From contig CAMPKR010000017.1 of NCBI GenBank assembly GCA_946887345.1, positions 1 through 15,873 on the forward strand: a stretch of DNA of 15,873 bases, written 5' to 3'. Numbering within the stretch: position 1 is the stretch's first letter; every line of letters starts with the position of its first letter. The stretch comes from an uncultured Bacteroidota bacterium. Its GTDB lineage: Bacteria; Bacteroidota; Bacteroidia; Chitinophagales; Chitinophagaceae. Both the position numbers and the translations under genes were made by a program. Under the pieces are notes generated by a model. The model was not told where the DNA came from. It did no database searches and saw nothing but the letters and a program-made list of their open reading frames with translations. Shown here one piece after another: positions 7,273-15,500 of the stretch.

Positions 7273-8094
7273 TTAGCCAAGTACAAAATTTATCGGGAGA
7301 GTAAAGAATACTTTTACGGCTTTGCCATTTTGCTTGCCTGGTCTCCATTTAGGCATGCCTTTTATCACGCGGATGGCTTCCTCTTCGCAGCCGGAGCCAA
7401 TACCTTTCATTACAGTAAGGTTGCTGACAGAGCCATCTTCGTTCACCACAAAGCGTATTACAACGCGACCTTTTGTGCCGCTTTCCCTGGCCATTGGCGG
7501 GTATTGAATATTGTTAGCCAGGTATTTATTCACATCGCCATCAAAAGCGGGCATTTGTTCTACATAGCTCACTATTTCGTCTTTCGCTTTCGGAGCTTCT
7601 ATTATGCCTGTGGGCTCTGTGCCGGCGATGCCTGTGCCTGGTTCTGTTGAAGTCGCCGGACCAATACCGTTGGGGTCGCCATCAGAATTGACTGTTCCCG
7701 GTTCTTTATTAGCCAGGTCATCTATAGTTGTCTGTGGTTCTGTCACCAGCGGATCTTCAACGATGCGCGGAGTGGTAAAGCTAGCAGTTGGTGCAGCGGG
7801 TGGAGGAGCTGCTGCAGGTGGGGGTACTTCTACCGGCGGCTTTGGTATTTCGACCTCTACCGAACTGAGATCGGTAGCCGTAATAACGGGTGCGTTGATG
7901 TTGTCAGTTGTTCTGAACCTGGATGCGAAAGCATGCCCGCCTATCATTAGCAGGAGTGCGGAAAGCACTAAGAAGGTGGAGCGTGTTGCGCGCTGACTGT
8001 AGTTTTTACGAAGCTCGTAAGCACCGTAGTTTTTGTTCCTGCCATCAAATATGATGTCCAGGTGATTTGCTGTAAGAATTGATCGGGATTCCAT
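7273..8094 (-). CDS. tonB: TonB-family energy transducer
   Basis: TonB passes proton-motive energy from the inner membrane to outer-membrane transporters. The 273-residue protein has a cytoplasmic N-terminus with DIIFDGRNKNYGAYELRKNY (13-32), a motif common in Bacteroidota TonB proteins. It then has one membrane anchor (about 40-57), a proline-rich spacer (PKPPVEVPPPAAAPPPAAP, 85-103), a Gly/Thr/Pro-rich linker, and the C-terminal TonB domain (about 178-273). That domain carries YPPMARESGTKGRVVIRFVV and the closing MPKWRPGKQNGKAVKVFFTLPI. No exbB or exbD is adjacent, so this could be an accessory TonB. The Cys in GSGCEEEA at 236 is common in this phylum's TonB domains. Confidence 0.93.
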   Translation of the reverse strand: MESRSILTANHLDIIFDGRNKNYGAYELRKNYSQRATRSTFLVLSALLLMIGGHAFASRFRTTDNINAPVITATDLSSVEVEIPKPPVEVPPPAAAPPPAAPTASFTTPRIVEDPLVTEPQTTIDDLANKEPGTVNSDGDPNGIGPATSTEPGTGIAGTEPTGIIEAPKAKDEIVSYVEQMPAFDGDVNKYLANNIQYPPMARESGTKGRVVIRFVVNEDGSVSNLTVMKGIGSGCEEEAIRVIKGMPKWRPGKQNGKAVKVFFTLPINFVLG

Positions 8095-8144
8095 AGTTTT
8101 CTATTTACTATAAAAACGTTCGTCATTTTATTTTCCATAAGTTT

Positions 8145-8228
8145 TTACAAAGAATTTTTTGCCAGCCAGTATACTTCTTCTTTGCTTATGTCATCTATGG
8201 CGTAGTAGAGTACTTGCAGGATGTTCAT
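8145..8228 (-). CDS. Possible 27-residue microprotein upstream of tonB
   Basis: A short frame starts at ATG and reads MNILQVLYYAIDDISKEEVY followed by WLAKNSL and a TAA stop. The composition is protein-like: a hydrophobic start, then an acidic/basic helical stretch with one Trp. Codon choice resembles the neighbours. It is bounded by an in-frame TAA directly before the ATG and ends 50 bases before tonB on the same strand, so it could be a leader peptide or an independent small protein. I do not recognise a family, and a chance frame cannot be excluded. Confidence 0.3.
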   Translation of the reverse strand: MNILQVLYYAIDDISKEEVYWLAKNSL

Positions 8229-8327
8229 TTAGACACATCCGGATACTTTTTCCACACAATTCGTTAATTTTAGAGAGAGCCATATGCAATTTGCCATTGC
8301 TCGCGTTTTCATCACAATATTGGTATC

Positions 8328-8675
8328 ATGAAAAGATCTCCATTCATAAGAGCAGCTACGCTTTGCTGCTTCATCGGTTTGCTTGCTTTGTTCCTGATGT
8401 ACCGCACGGGTAGGCTGGATACCTATATCTACAACGATGAGACAGCCTGGCAGACTAGTCCCAACGGTGGCCCGCTGCACAGAAGCAAGGAAGATAGTAT
8501 TAAGCATCGGCGTGATTCACTGAAGAAGGTTCGTATGTCATCTTCCAAGTCTGGCGTGGTGACTGATGATGTCCATATGTACAGCTCCAAATCCGGAGCG
8601 GTTTTTACCCCGCGTGTGGAGGCTGATAGCACAAAATCAGATACTTCTAAATCAAAAGCGTCAAAACAGAAATGA
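8328..8675 (+). CDS. Unknown signal-anchored protein with SSKSG repeat
   Basis: The 115-residue protein is not one I recognise. It has an N-terminal basic start and a membrane anchor or uncleaved signal (about residues 8-25), so the bulk is probably in the periplasm. The mature part is very hydrophilic. It contains a duplicated motif, SSSKSGVV near 71-78 and YSSKSGAVF near 85-93, separated by TDDVHM. The C-terminal tail is Ser/Lys-rich and low in complexity. Its stop overlaps the start of the hydroxylase gene as ATGA, which predicts translational coupling. This ties the protein to the hydroxylase, perhaps as an accessory or anchor, but that is inference. Confidence 0.7.
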   Translation: MKRSPFIRAATLCCFIGLLALFLMYRTGRLDTYIYNDETAWQTSPNGGPLHRSKEDSIKHRRDSLKKVRMSSSKSGVVTDDVHMYSSKSGAVFTPRVEADSTKSDTSKSKASKQK

Positions 8676-9490
8676 AGTACCTGGATCTGTTACTAGCCGC
8701 AGGGGCCAGTATTCTTTTCCTGGCATTGGTATTTATACCCATGGAAAAGGTGTTTCCTGCAAAGCCGGGGCAGAAAGTTTTTCGTAAAGGTTGGCTGCTT
8801 GATTTTTGCTATTTCTTCGGACAGTACTTACTTTGGTCAGGGCTGGTTTTATTTGCATTGGATCATTTCAGTTACTTGCTGGATGACATTGTTCCGCAAA
8901 AGTTCAGAACCACAGTGCATCAGCAGCCAATTTGGCTACAGGCTTTTGAAGTACTTTTCTTAAGCGATATGCTGATATACTGGGGTCATCGCTTGCAGCA
9001 CAAAGTGGATTTTCTCTGGAGATTTCATAAGGTACATCATAGCTCCGAGCATCTCGACTGGCTGGCCGCTCACAGGGAGCATCCATTGGATTCTATTTAT
9101 ACAGTAGGTATCATTAATCTGCCTGCTTTCATCCTCGGTTTTGATCTGAGCAGTATTGTAGCCATTGTAGCCTTTCGTGGTATCTGGGCTATCTATATTC
9201 ATTCCAATGTCCGACTCAATATCGGACCGCTACGTAAACTGATAGGCTCACCCGAGCTCCATCACTGGCATCATGATATAGAGCGTGACCGCGGCAACTA
9301 CGCCAATGTATCACCGCTGATGGATATTATCTTCGGTACTTATACCTGCCCCGATAAAGAGCCGGAACAGTTTGGTATTAAAGAGCAGTTCCCGAAGAAT
9401 TATGTAGGCCAGATGATGAGACCATTGTTGCCCAGGGAGTCGAAGCTCAATATAAAGAGGGTGAGCGAGATACCTCCGGACAATTATTAA
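8672..9490 (+). CDS. Sterol desaturase / fatty acid hydroxylase superfamily protein
   Basis: The 272-residue membrane enzyme carries the di-iron histidine clusters of the family: HRLQH (106-110), HKVHH (119-123), HREH (134-137) and HHWHH (197-201), with His177 between. Membrane segments lie near 4-24, 48-65, 90-105 and 142-178. Family members insert oxygen into or desaturate lipids using O2 and a di-iron centre. In Bacteroidota, substrates can be fatty acids, carotenoids or sterol-like lipids, and the sequence does not say which. The start overlaps the preceding gene by 4 bases (ATGA), the best coupled pair in the window. Length is normal and all expected histidines are present, so it is probably active. 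Confidence 0.92.
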   Translation: MKYLDLLLAAGASILFLALVFIPMEKVFPAKPGQKVFRKGWLLDFCYFFGQYLLWSGLVLFALDHFSYLLDDIVPQKFRTTVHQQPIWLQAFEVLFLSDMLIYWGHRLQHKVDFLWRFHKVHHSSEHLDWLAAHREHPLDSIYTVGIINLPAFILGFDLSSIVAIVAFRGIWAIYIHSNVRLNIGPLRKLIGSPELHHWHHDIERDRGNYANVSPLMDIIFGTYTCPDKEPEQFGIKEQFPKNYVGQMMRPLLPRESKLNIKRVSEIPPDNY

Positions 9491-9513
9491 TGGCATGAAA
9501 TTTCATAGCTGTT

Positions 9514-9528
9514 TAGCTTAAAAAGCTA
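9514..9528 (+). promoter_or_regulatory. Short hairpin in the leader of the OmpA-domain gene
   Basis: A perfect 6-bp stem (TAGCTT / AAGCTA) with an AAA loop ends 4 bases before the ATG at 9533, where it could mask the ribosome site. It has no T-run, so it is not a terminator. A role is speculative. Confidence 0.3.
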
Positions 9529-9532
9529 TAGT

Positions 9533-10021
9533 ATGAAATTGATGAAAATTACTATTACAATGCTGCTTTCTATGGCCATGCTGAGTAGTTGCAAAACGAC
9601 CTACATTAAGAAATTTCACAAAGAAGCTAAGAAGGAAGTAGGAACAGCAAAGATCAGGCTGAAGAAGGATACCGTCAGGGTAGTTTATCCCGAAATTTCC
9701 ATGTTCGACTTTAATAAGGATGAGATAAAACCTGAAGCTAAAACATCGCTTACGGGTCTGGGTGTTATTTTGAAGAAATACGACAAGATAGATTTTATCA
9801 TTAATGGGTATACGGACAATGTCGGTACTGATGATGTGAACCAGTCTTTATCTCAAAGAAGGGCTGATGCTGCAAAATCACTGTTTGAATCCAATGGTGT
9901 GAGTGGCGGCAGGATGCAGACCAATGGCAAGGGTGCCGCCAGCCCTATAGAGCCTAATACCACCGAAGAAGGCAAGGCAGCCAACAGGCGTGTGGAACTG
10001 CTTTTGTATGAGCGCAAATGA
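9533..10021 (+). CDS. OmpA-family peptidoglycan-binding lipoprotein
   Basis: The 162-residue protein has a lipoprotein signal with lipobox MLSS-C (Cys20) and a C-terminal OmpA-like domain (about residues 55-162). That domain shows the usual FDFNKDEIKPEAKTSL opening, NGYTDNVGTDDVNQSLSQRR with the peptidoglycan-contact Asp and Arg, and the final NRRVELLL. It is an outer-membrane lipoprotein that should grip the cell wall through diaminopimelate, Pal-like in design. The spacer after Cys20 is Lys-rich. The start could also be Met4 (9542), since both leave a full signal peptide. A strong terminator follows at 10027-10062. Confidence 0.92.
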   Translation: MKLMKITITMLLSMAMLSSCKTTYIKKFHKEAKKEVGTAKIRLKKDTVRVVYPEISMFDFNKDEIKPEAKTSLTGLGVILKKYDKIDFIINGYTDNVGTDDVNQSLSQRRADAAKSLFESNGVSGGRMQTNGKGAASPIEPNTTEEGKAANRRVELLLYERK

Positions 10022-10026
10022 TCTTC

Positions 10027-10062
10027 AATGAAAAGGAGGCGCTTAGGCGCTTCCTTTTCATT
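10027..10062. terminator. Bidirectional intrinsic terminator between convergent genes
   Basis: A 16-bp stem (AATGAAAAGGAGGCGC / GCGCTTCCTTTTCATT, one G-U wobble) with loop TTAG lies between the OmpA-domain gene and trhO, which converge. The A-rich and T-rich arms let it act on both strands. It is the strongest hairpin in the window. Confidence 0.85.
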
Positions 10063-10095
10063 ATAAGTATAAATTTAACCATTCAACACTAAGGG

Positions 10096-11157
10096 TTAAG
10101 TCTTTCGCTCATCCTTCCACTCATCCCTATGCTTCCGCAACGGGTGATCCTTAGATTTATTAAAGACCATGGTGCCGTTCTCGCGGCCCGAACGCCTGGC
10201 GCGTTGCTCGTCAGCAGGTAAGTGCATTTCTTCCCGGCAGTCGGCAGAGCAGCAGCCTTCATATTTAGCGGCACATTCCTCGCACTGTATAAAAAGCAGG
10301 TGGCAGCCGTCGTTCTTGCAGTTGGTATGTGTATCGCAGGGCTTGCCGCAGATGTGGCACTCGGAAAGGACATCCTCTGTAATGCGCTCACCAAGGCGGT
10401 CGTCGAAGACAAAGTTCTTCCCCTTGAATTTTAAGGGTAGCCCCTGTTCCTTAGCCTTACGTGCATATTCTATTATCCCTCCTTCCACATGAAAGACATT
10501 CTTAAAACCATTGTGCAGCATGTAGGCAGATGCCTTTTCACAGCGGATGCCGCCGGTGCAATACATAATGATGTTCTTGTCCTTCTGGTCTTTCAGCATG
10601 TCCACAGCCATGGGCAGTTGGTCGCGGAAGGTGTCAGAGGGAATTTCTATAGCATTTTCAAAATGGCCCACTTCGTACTCGTAGTGATTGCGCATATCTA
10701 CTATTATGGTATCAGGTTGTTCGGAGAGTTCGTTGTATTGTGCTGCATTTACATATCGGCCTTTGTTGGCCATATCGAAACTGGGATCATCAATGCCGTC
10801 TGCCACTATTTTAGGGCGCACCTTTATCTTTAGTACCCAGAATGATTTGCCATCATCGTCTACTGCTATATTGAGGCGTATGCCGTTCAGTTCAGGGGCA
10901 GCATCGTACAAGGATTCTTTGAAAGCTTCAAAATTTCCCTGCGGCACACTGATCTGCGCGTTGATCCCTTCTTCAGCTACATATATCCTTCCGAAGACCC
11001 TGAGGGCTTCAAATTTGATATATAGCTCATCGCGGAATTTTGCAGGATCTGCAATATGGAAATACTGGTAAAAGGAAACTGTGGTGCGCGGCTCGGTTTC
11101 GGCCAGCATGCGCTGCTTCAGTTCCTCATTGTTCACGCGGTTGTGTAACACTGGCAT
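10096..11157 (-). CDS. trhO: tRNA uridine(34) hydroxylase, rhodanese family
   Basis: TrhO (YceA) adds an oxygen to U34 of certain tRNAs to form 5-hydroxyuridine, a precursor of the wobble modifications mo5U and cmo5U. From the ATG at 11157 the protein is 353 residues and begins [20 protein letters not shown], very close to the start of E. coli YceA as I recall it. A TTG at 11193 would extend it by 12 residues, with no support. The N-terminal domain has [10 protein letters not shown] and [15 protein letters not shown]. The rhodanese domain has the active-site loop CTGGIRC with Cys200. The C-terminal cysteine cluster, CHICGKPC to CCSADC (about 267-310), is also intact. The tail is basic. Confidence 0.96.
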   Translation of the reverse strand: MPVLHNRVNNEELKQRMLAETEPRTTVSFYQYFHIADPAKFRDELYIKFEALRVFGRIYVAEEGINAQISVPQGNFEAFKESLYDAAPELNGIRLNIAVDDDGKSFWVLKIKVRPKIVADGIDDPSFDMANKGRYVNAAQYNELSEQPDTIIVDMRNHYEYEVGHFENAIEIPSDTFRDQLPMAVDMLKDQKDKNIIMYCTGGIRCEKASAYMLHNGFKNVFHVEGGIIEYARKAKEQGLPLKFKGKNFVFDDRLGERITEDVLSECHICGKPCDTHTNCKNDGCHLLFIQCEECAAKYEGCCSADCREEMHLPADEQRARRSGRENGTMVFNKSKDHPLRKHRDEWKDERKT

Positions 11158-11247
11158 GGTGTACGTTCCTGTTTTATAAATGAGAAAGCGCAAAGTTAGG
11201 GCAATTTCTCAATCACAAAAGCGTTATACAGTATCTTTAACACTACT

Positions 11248-11670
11248 ATGAGGCTGATCTTCATCATTTTGCTTGCCCTTTTCTCCTTTCCTGCAAAGGC
11301 TCAACGCTTATCTCAAAGAGACACAATCACTGATGTGTACAGGGGCGTATTGCCCTGTGCTGACTGTATAGGTATAGACACCAAACTTGTCCTGATCCAT
11401 GAACGATTTGCCGGGATGGGCAGCTTTGTGCTGACCGAGACCTATATGTATCGCGGGGACACGGTAAGGTTGATGGAAACTAAGGGGGAGTGGACGCATC
11501 ATCGAGGTTCTGCGGCTGATCGAAATCACACAGTGGTAGAGTTGTTCCACAATACCGGCGATCAGTTCCGCTATTACCTGCTGCAGAAGGATAATAACCT
11601 GAAAATGCTGGATAAAGAACTGAAGGAGATCAACAGCGAGGCAAATTATGTTCTCAAAAGGGAAAACTAA
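11248..11670 (+). CDS. NlpE N-terminal domain-like periplasmic protein
   Basis: The 140-residue protein has a cleavable signal peptide ending PAKA-QR (residues 1-18/19) with no lipobox cysteine, unlike E. coli NlpE. The mature part matches the NlpE N-terminal beta-barrel domain: YRGVLPCADCIGIDTKL (31-47) with the paired Cys37 and Cys40, a TETYMYRGD strand, a KGEWTHHRG turn, and the closing LKMLDKELKEINSEANYVL. NlpE senses envelope or surface stress and is linked to copper resistance in enterics. In Bacteroidota the domain is a common small exported module of unknown role. The gene ends 3 bases from the convergent PspC-like gene. Confidence 0.83.
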   Translation: MRLIFIILLALFSFPAKAQRLSQRDTITDVYRGVLPCADCIGIDTKLVLIHERFAGMGSFVLTETYMYRGDTVRLMETKGEWTHHRGSAADRNHTVVELFHNTGDQFRYYLLQKDNNLKMLDKELKEINSEANYVLKREN

Positions 11671-11673
11671 GCC

Positions 11674-11907
11674 CTATAACCATCTTAGAGGATTACGCTT
11701 GCTTAGCCACACGTAGCGCTTCATATTCAGCCAGAAGGCCAGTATCATATAGATGATAATAGGGGAACCCATGGTAAGGAAGGAAATATCGATAAACCAT
11801 AGCCTGATGCGGGAGGTAGCTACTCCCATGCGTTCGCCAATGGCGGAACACACTCCAAAGGCCTGCCACTCTATAAATCCCTTCATTTCCAATAAACGAC
11901 TATGCAT
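11674..11907 (-). CDS. PspC-domain membrane protein
   Basis: The 77-residue protein has the PspC pattern: a soluble start reading GVCSAIGERMGVATSRIRLWFI, followed by one or two membrane segments (about residues 30-63) and a short basic tail. PspC proteins take part in phage-shock-type membrane stress responses, often as membrane partners of a sensor. Here the gene is alone. The start could be Met1 (11907) or Met8 (11886). The family begins near the second, so the first seven residues may be untranslated. It converges with the NlpE-like gene, with 3 bases between stops and no hairpin. Confidence 0.75.
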   Translation of the reverse strand: MHSRLLEMKGFIEWQAFGVCSAIGERMGVATSRIRLWFIDISFLTMGSPIIIYMILAFWLNMKRYVWLSKRNPLRWL

Positions 11908-12027
11908 ATCTCAATAGTTTCCAATGCAAAATTTACCAATTTTAATCGAAATCGCAAATTCAAATTTACCTACAGGGTCAAATATTTGCTAAATTTTTTC
12001 TAACAGTTTGCTGCCTTTCTTCGTCTG

Positions 12028-12052
12028 TACTGGAAACGTCTATTTTCCGGTA
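12028..12052 (+). promoter_or_regulatory. Hairpin 1 in the leader of the DUF2784 gene
   Basis: The sequence TACTGGAAA pairs with TTTCCGGTA (9 bp, one U-G wobble) across a 7-base loop. It lies 37 bases before hairpin 2 (12089-12110). The surrounding intergenic stretch, 11908-12141, is AT-rich and holds no convincing gene. The two hairpins are its only clear structure. Confidence 0.45.
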
Positions 12053-12088
12053 GATTATAATAGAAGTTTGTATGGTTAATGTATAAGC

Positions 12089-12110
12089 CGTCCCGACCAA
12101 CGTCGGGACG
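12089..12110 (+). terminator. Terminator-like hairpin 2 ahead of the DUF2784 gene
   Basis: A perfect 9-bp stem (CGTCCCGAC / GTCGGGACG) with a CAAC loop is followed by CTTTTCTATT. It looks like a rightward intrinsic terminator, yet it lies 31 bases before the ATG at 12142 of a rightward gene and no rightward gene ends just before it. It may end a small RNA or act as an attenuator. Alternatively, the gene's promoter lies after it: TTACTTTG at 12129-12136 is one base off the TAnnTTTG consensus. Confidence 0.55.
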
Positions 12111-12141
12111 CTTTTCTATTAAAGTGTCTTACTTTGTATCA

Positions 12142-12510
12142 ATGCTGCGAGTTGTGGATATACTGTTGAGTTTTGCTCACCTGGCCTTGATAGGTTTTAA
12201 TCTTACGGGCTGGATATGGCGGCGTACACTTAAATGGCACCTCCTTTGTGTAGTACTTACGGGGGCTTCGTGGTTGCTGCTGGGTATATGGTTTGGGCTG
12301 GGATATTGTCCGCTCACCGACTGGCAATGGGATGTGAAAGCCAAACTTGGAGCAACCAACCTTCCCAATTCCTTTATCACCTGGTTTGCGGAAAAGCTAA
12401 GCGGAACGGATATCAGCGATTCTTTGGTGGATACGCTTACAGCTGTAGTATTTGCCCTGGTTGCTGCATTGTCGGTTTATAGAAACTTCTTCAGGAAGAA
12501 GACTACCTGA
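12142..12510 (+). CDS. DUF2784 family membrane protein
   Basis: From the ATG at 12142 the protein is 122 residues: MLRVVDILLSFAHLALIGFN, then WHLLCVVLTGASWLLLGIWFGLGYCPLTDWQW, the WH...YCPLTDW pattern of DUF2784. Three or so membrane helices are visible (about 5-20, 32-50 and 100-115). The family has no known function. An upstream ATG at 12079 stays open but would translate straight through the 12089-12110 hairpin as 21 residues with no family match, so it is rejected. The gene overlaps the 3' end of dnaE2 by 8 bases on the opposite strand. Confidence 0.82.
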   Translation: MLRVVDILLSFAHLALIGFNLTGWIWRRTLKWHLLCVVLTGASWLLLGIWFGLGYCPLTDWQWDVKAKLGATNLPNSFITWFAEKLSGTDISDSLVDTLTAVVFALVAALSVYRNFFRKKTT

Positions 12511-15500
12511 AGTTCCTTCCGCCGGGGAATATCTCTGCCTGTATTACTTTCTTTACTCTTACATCCCTGTTTTTTGAATTGACAAGGGCATCATTTGTTT
12601 CATCGGCACGGGCCAATGTCTGCACAGGCGGGTCGCTGTTTTCTGTATCGCTGAGTTGCTGCAATAAGCCTGATAAATTGTAACAGTGCTTTACTACTAC
12701 ATGTATCACTTCACCTTCTATCTGTAGCTTACCCTCCACCATCAGCAGCTTCGACCGGATAATTTCTTTCCGGTACTGGTCAAAAAGTTTCTGGAAGACT
12801 ACAAGGTTGGCATTGCCTGTTTCGTCTTCAATAGTAATGAAGCAGATGCCGCTGGCTGTGCCGGGTCTTTGTCTTACCAGTACCAGCCCTGCTACGCGAA
12901 CGTGCATGCCGTCTTTCATGTTTTTCAGTTCATCGGCAGCTAAGACCTTCATCTGCTTTAATTTTTCTCTTACAAAGCTTACCGGGTGGGCTTTTAGGGA
13001 AAGAGCCATAGAGCTGTAGTCCTGCAGTACGTGTTCTGAGAGGCTCATAAGTGGAAGCTGTATATCCTGTTCAGATGCTTTGGCTGCCGATTGACCTTTG
13101 TATATCCCTGCGGGATTGTCTGCAAGTGCAGATACTTCCCATAAAGCTTGCCTGCGGTCAAGCCCTATTGAACGGAAAGCATCCGCATCTGCCAGTTTTT
13201 CTAATGCAGAAAGCGATACGCCCATATCCAACAAGTAATGAACATTGGTAAAGGCACCGGTACGCGCTGCAAGAAGGATTTGCATATCTTCTTCCTTTAA
13301 TCCTTTTACTTGCCGGAAGCCTAAACGAATGGGGCAGTATTTTTCCTGCTTTTCCTCAAGAGTATTATCCCAGCCCGAGTAGTTTATGTCTACCGGACGA
13401 ACCTCCACACCATGCTTGCGTGCATCAATAATGATCTGTGCAGGCTGGTAGAAACCCATGGGCATGCTATTGAGTAAGGCAGCAGCGAATACATCAGGGT
13501 AGTAGCATTTTATCCAGGAAGATACATAGACCAACAATGCAAAGCTGGCTGCATGACTTTCAGGGAAACCATAGCTACCAAAGCCTTCAAGTTGCTTGAA
13601 AACGCGAAGGGCAAAAGCTTCTTCATAGCCTTTTGCTACCATGCCTTCTACAAGTTTCTTCTTCCAATCAGTTACTTTGCCTTTGGCTTTGAAAGTGGCC
13701 ATGCTGCGCCGAAGACCATCAGCTTCGGCCGGGGTGAAACCGGCGGCAACTATAGCTATCTCCATGGCTTGTTCCTGGAAAAGTGGTACACCGAGAGTGC
13801 GGCCTAATATCGTGCGTAGTTCTTCCGAGGGATATTCTACAGGTTCTTCACCATTGCGCCTGCGCAGGTAAGGATGTACCATATCACCTTGTATAGGGCC
13901 TGGGCGGACGATGGCTACTTCTATCACAAGATCGTAGAACTTCTTAGGTCTTAATCTGGGAAGCATAGACATCTGTGCACGGCTCTCTATCTGGAAGACG
14001 CCGATGGTATCGGCATGAGAGATCATCTTATACACTTCAGGGTCGTCGTTTTTAAATTCGTCACTGGCAAGGGTAAGTGCCCGTCCATGATGCTGCTTTG
14101 CCAGGTCAAAAGCCTTCCTGATACAGGTAAGCATACCCAATGCCAATATATCTACTTTCAAAAAGCCTAGTGCTTCTATATCATCCTTATTCCATTCTAT
14201 ACAGGTGCGGTCTTCCATACGCGCATTAAGGATAGGGCAGAGTTCAGTCAGTTTGCCACGGGTGATAACGAAGCCACCTGTATGTTGCCCTAATTGTCTT
14301 GGAAAACCTACGTATTGTTCAGTCAGTTCTAATATTTTCAGCAGATGGGGGTCTGTGGCATCAAAGCCATATTGGGTAATGCGCTTGCCATCAAACCATT
14401 CATCTGTAAACTCCCATATAGAACCGGAAAGCTGGTTGATAGCATCTACGGATAGCCCCATAGCTTTACCTGCATCACGTATAGCTCCTTTATGATGCAC
14501 CTGTGTTACTGTTGCAACTATCGCTGCCCGGTCGCGACCGTATTTTTCGTAAATATATTGTATCACCTCTTCGCGGCGTTCGTGTTCAAAATCTACATCT
14601 ATATCCGGTGGTTCATCTCTTGCGTCCGACATAAAGCGGGCAAAGAGAACCTTAAAACGAGAAGGGTCAACGGAAGTAATGCCAAGACAATAACATACTA
14701 CAGAGTTGGCAGCAGAGCCGCGTCCCTGGCAGAGTATTTCTCTTTCCCGTGCAAATTTTACGCAGTCGTAAACAGTGAGGAAATAAGAAGCATAGTTTTT
14801 TCTCTCCATAAAGTCCAGTTCATACTGAATGGTCTTGCTTATGTCTTCGGGTATAGTACTCCCGAATTTTTCTTCTGCTCCCTTCCATGTCAGGTAAACC
14901 AGTTCTTCCTGTGGTGTTCGTCCTTCAGAAGTGATCTCTTCAGGGTAAACGTATTCCAGGCTGTCGAGTGAGAATTGGCAGGCATCGGCGATTTGCTGAG
15001 TACACTCTATAGCCCCGGGATATTGGCGAAAAAGACGCTGCATTTCGTTGATTGGCTTCAGGTAACGCTCTGCATTCTGGTGCAGGCGGAAACCTGCATT
15101 GTATATGGTGCATTTTTCGCGCACACAGGTGAGTACATCCTGCAGCTCGCGCCGTTCCAGGTTGTGATAGTGCACATCGTTGGTAGCAGCCATGGGTATT
15201 TCGAACTGTTCAGATAGTTGTGCAATACGATAAAGCCGTTTATTATCATTGGCAAGATAGGAGCGGGTAGCACTGATATAGAGCTGATCATCCAAAGCAA
15301 GCTTGTATTCTTTCAGTGCTATTCTGAAGGAGCCCGAGAATTCATATTTTTCATTTAATTCACCCGGTGGTATTACTATGAAAAGCATGCCTTCTGCATA
15401 GTGGAAGACATCTTTTTTATACAAATGACATTCGCCTTTTTCTGCCTTGAGGTTACCTTTGGAGAGTAAAGCGGAGAGACGGGAGTAAGCATCTTTGTTG

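Noticed and set aside
7230..7286. N-terminal extension of the TMEM175-like gene
   Set aside because: It needs a TTG start, overlaps the tonB stop and adds residues with no family match; the ATG at 7229 sits directly before the family motif.
7111..7650. A 179-codon rightward frame
   Set aside because: It crosses the tonB/TMEM175 junction antisense to both; both real genes have clear family motifs.
8229..8507. A 92-codon leftward frame ending at the microprotein start
   Set aside because: It is antisense to the SSKSG-repeat gene, which is coupled to the hydroxylase. Its composition is not protein-like.
11908..12078. tRNA or known riboswitch in the intergenic region
   Set aside because: No cloverleaf or recognisable aptamer could be drawn; only two simple hairpins are present.
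12079..12141. N-terminal extension of the DUF2784 protein
   Set aside because: It would translate a GC-rich terminator-like hairpin, and the family begins at the ATG at 12142.
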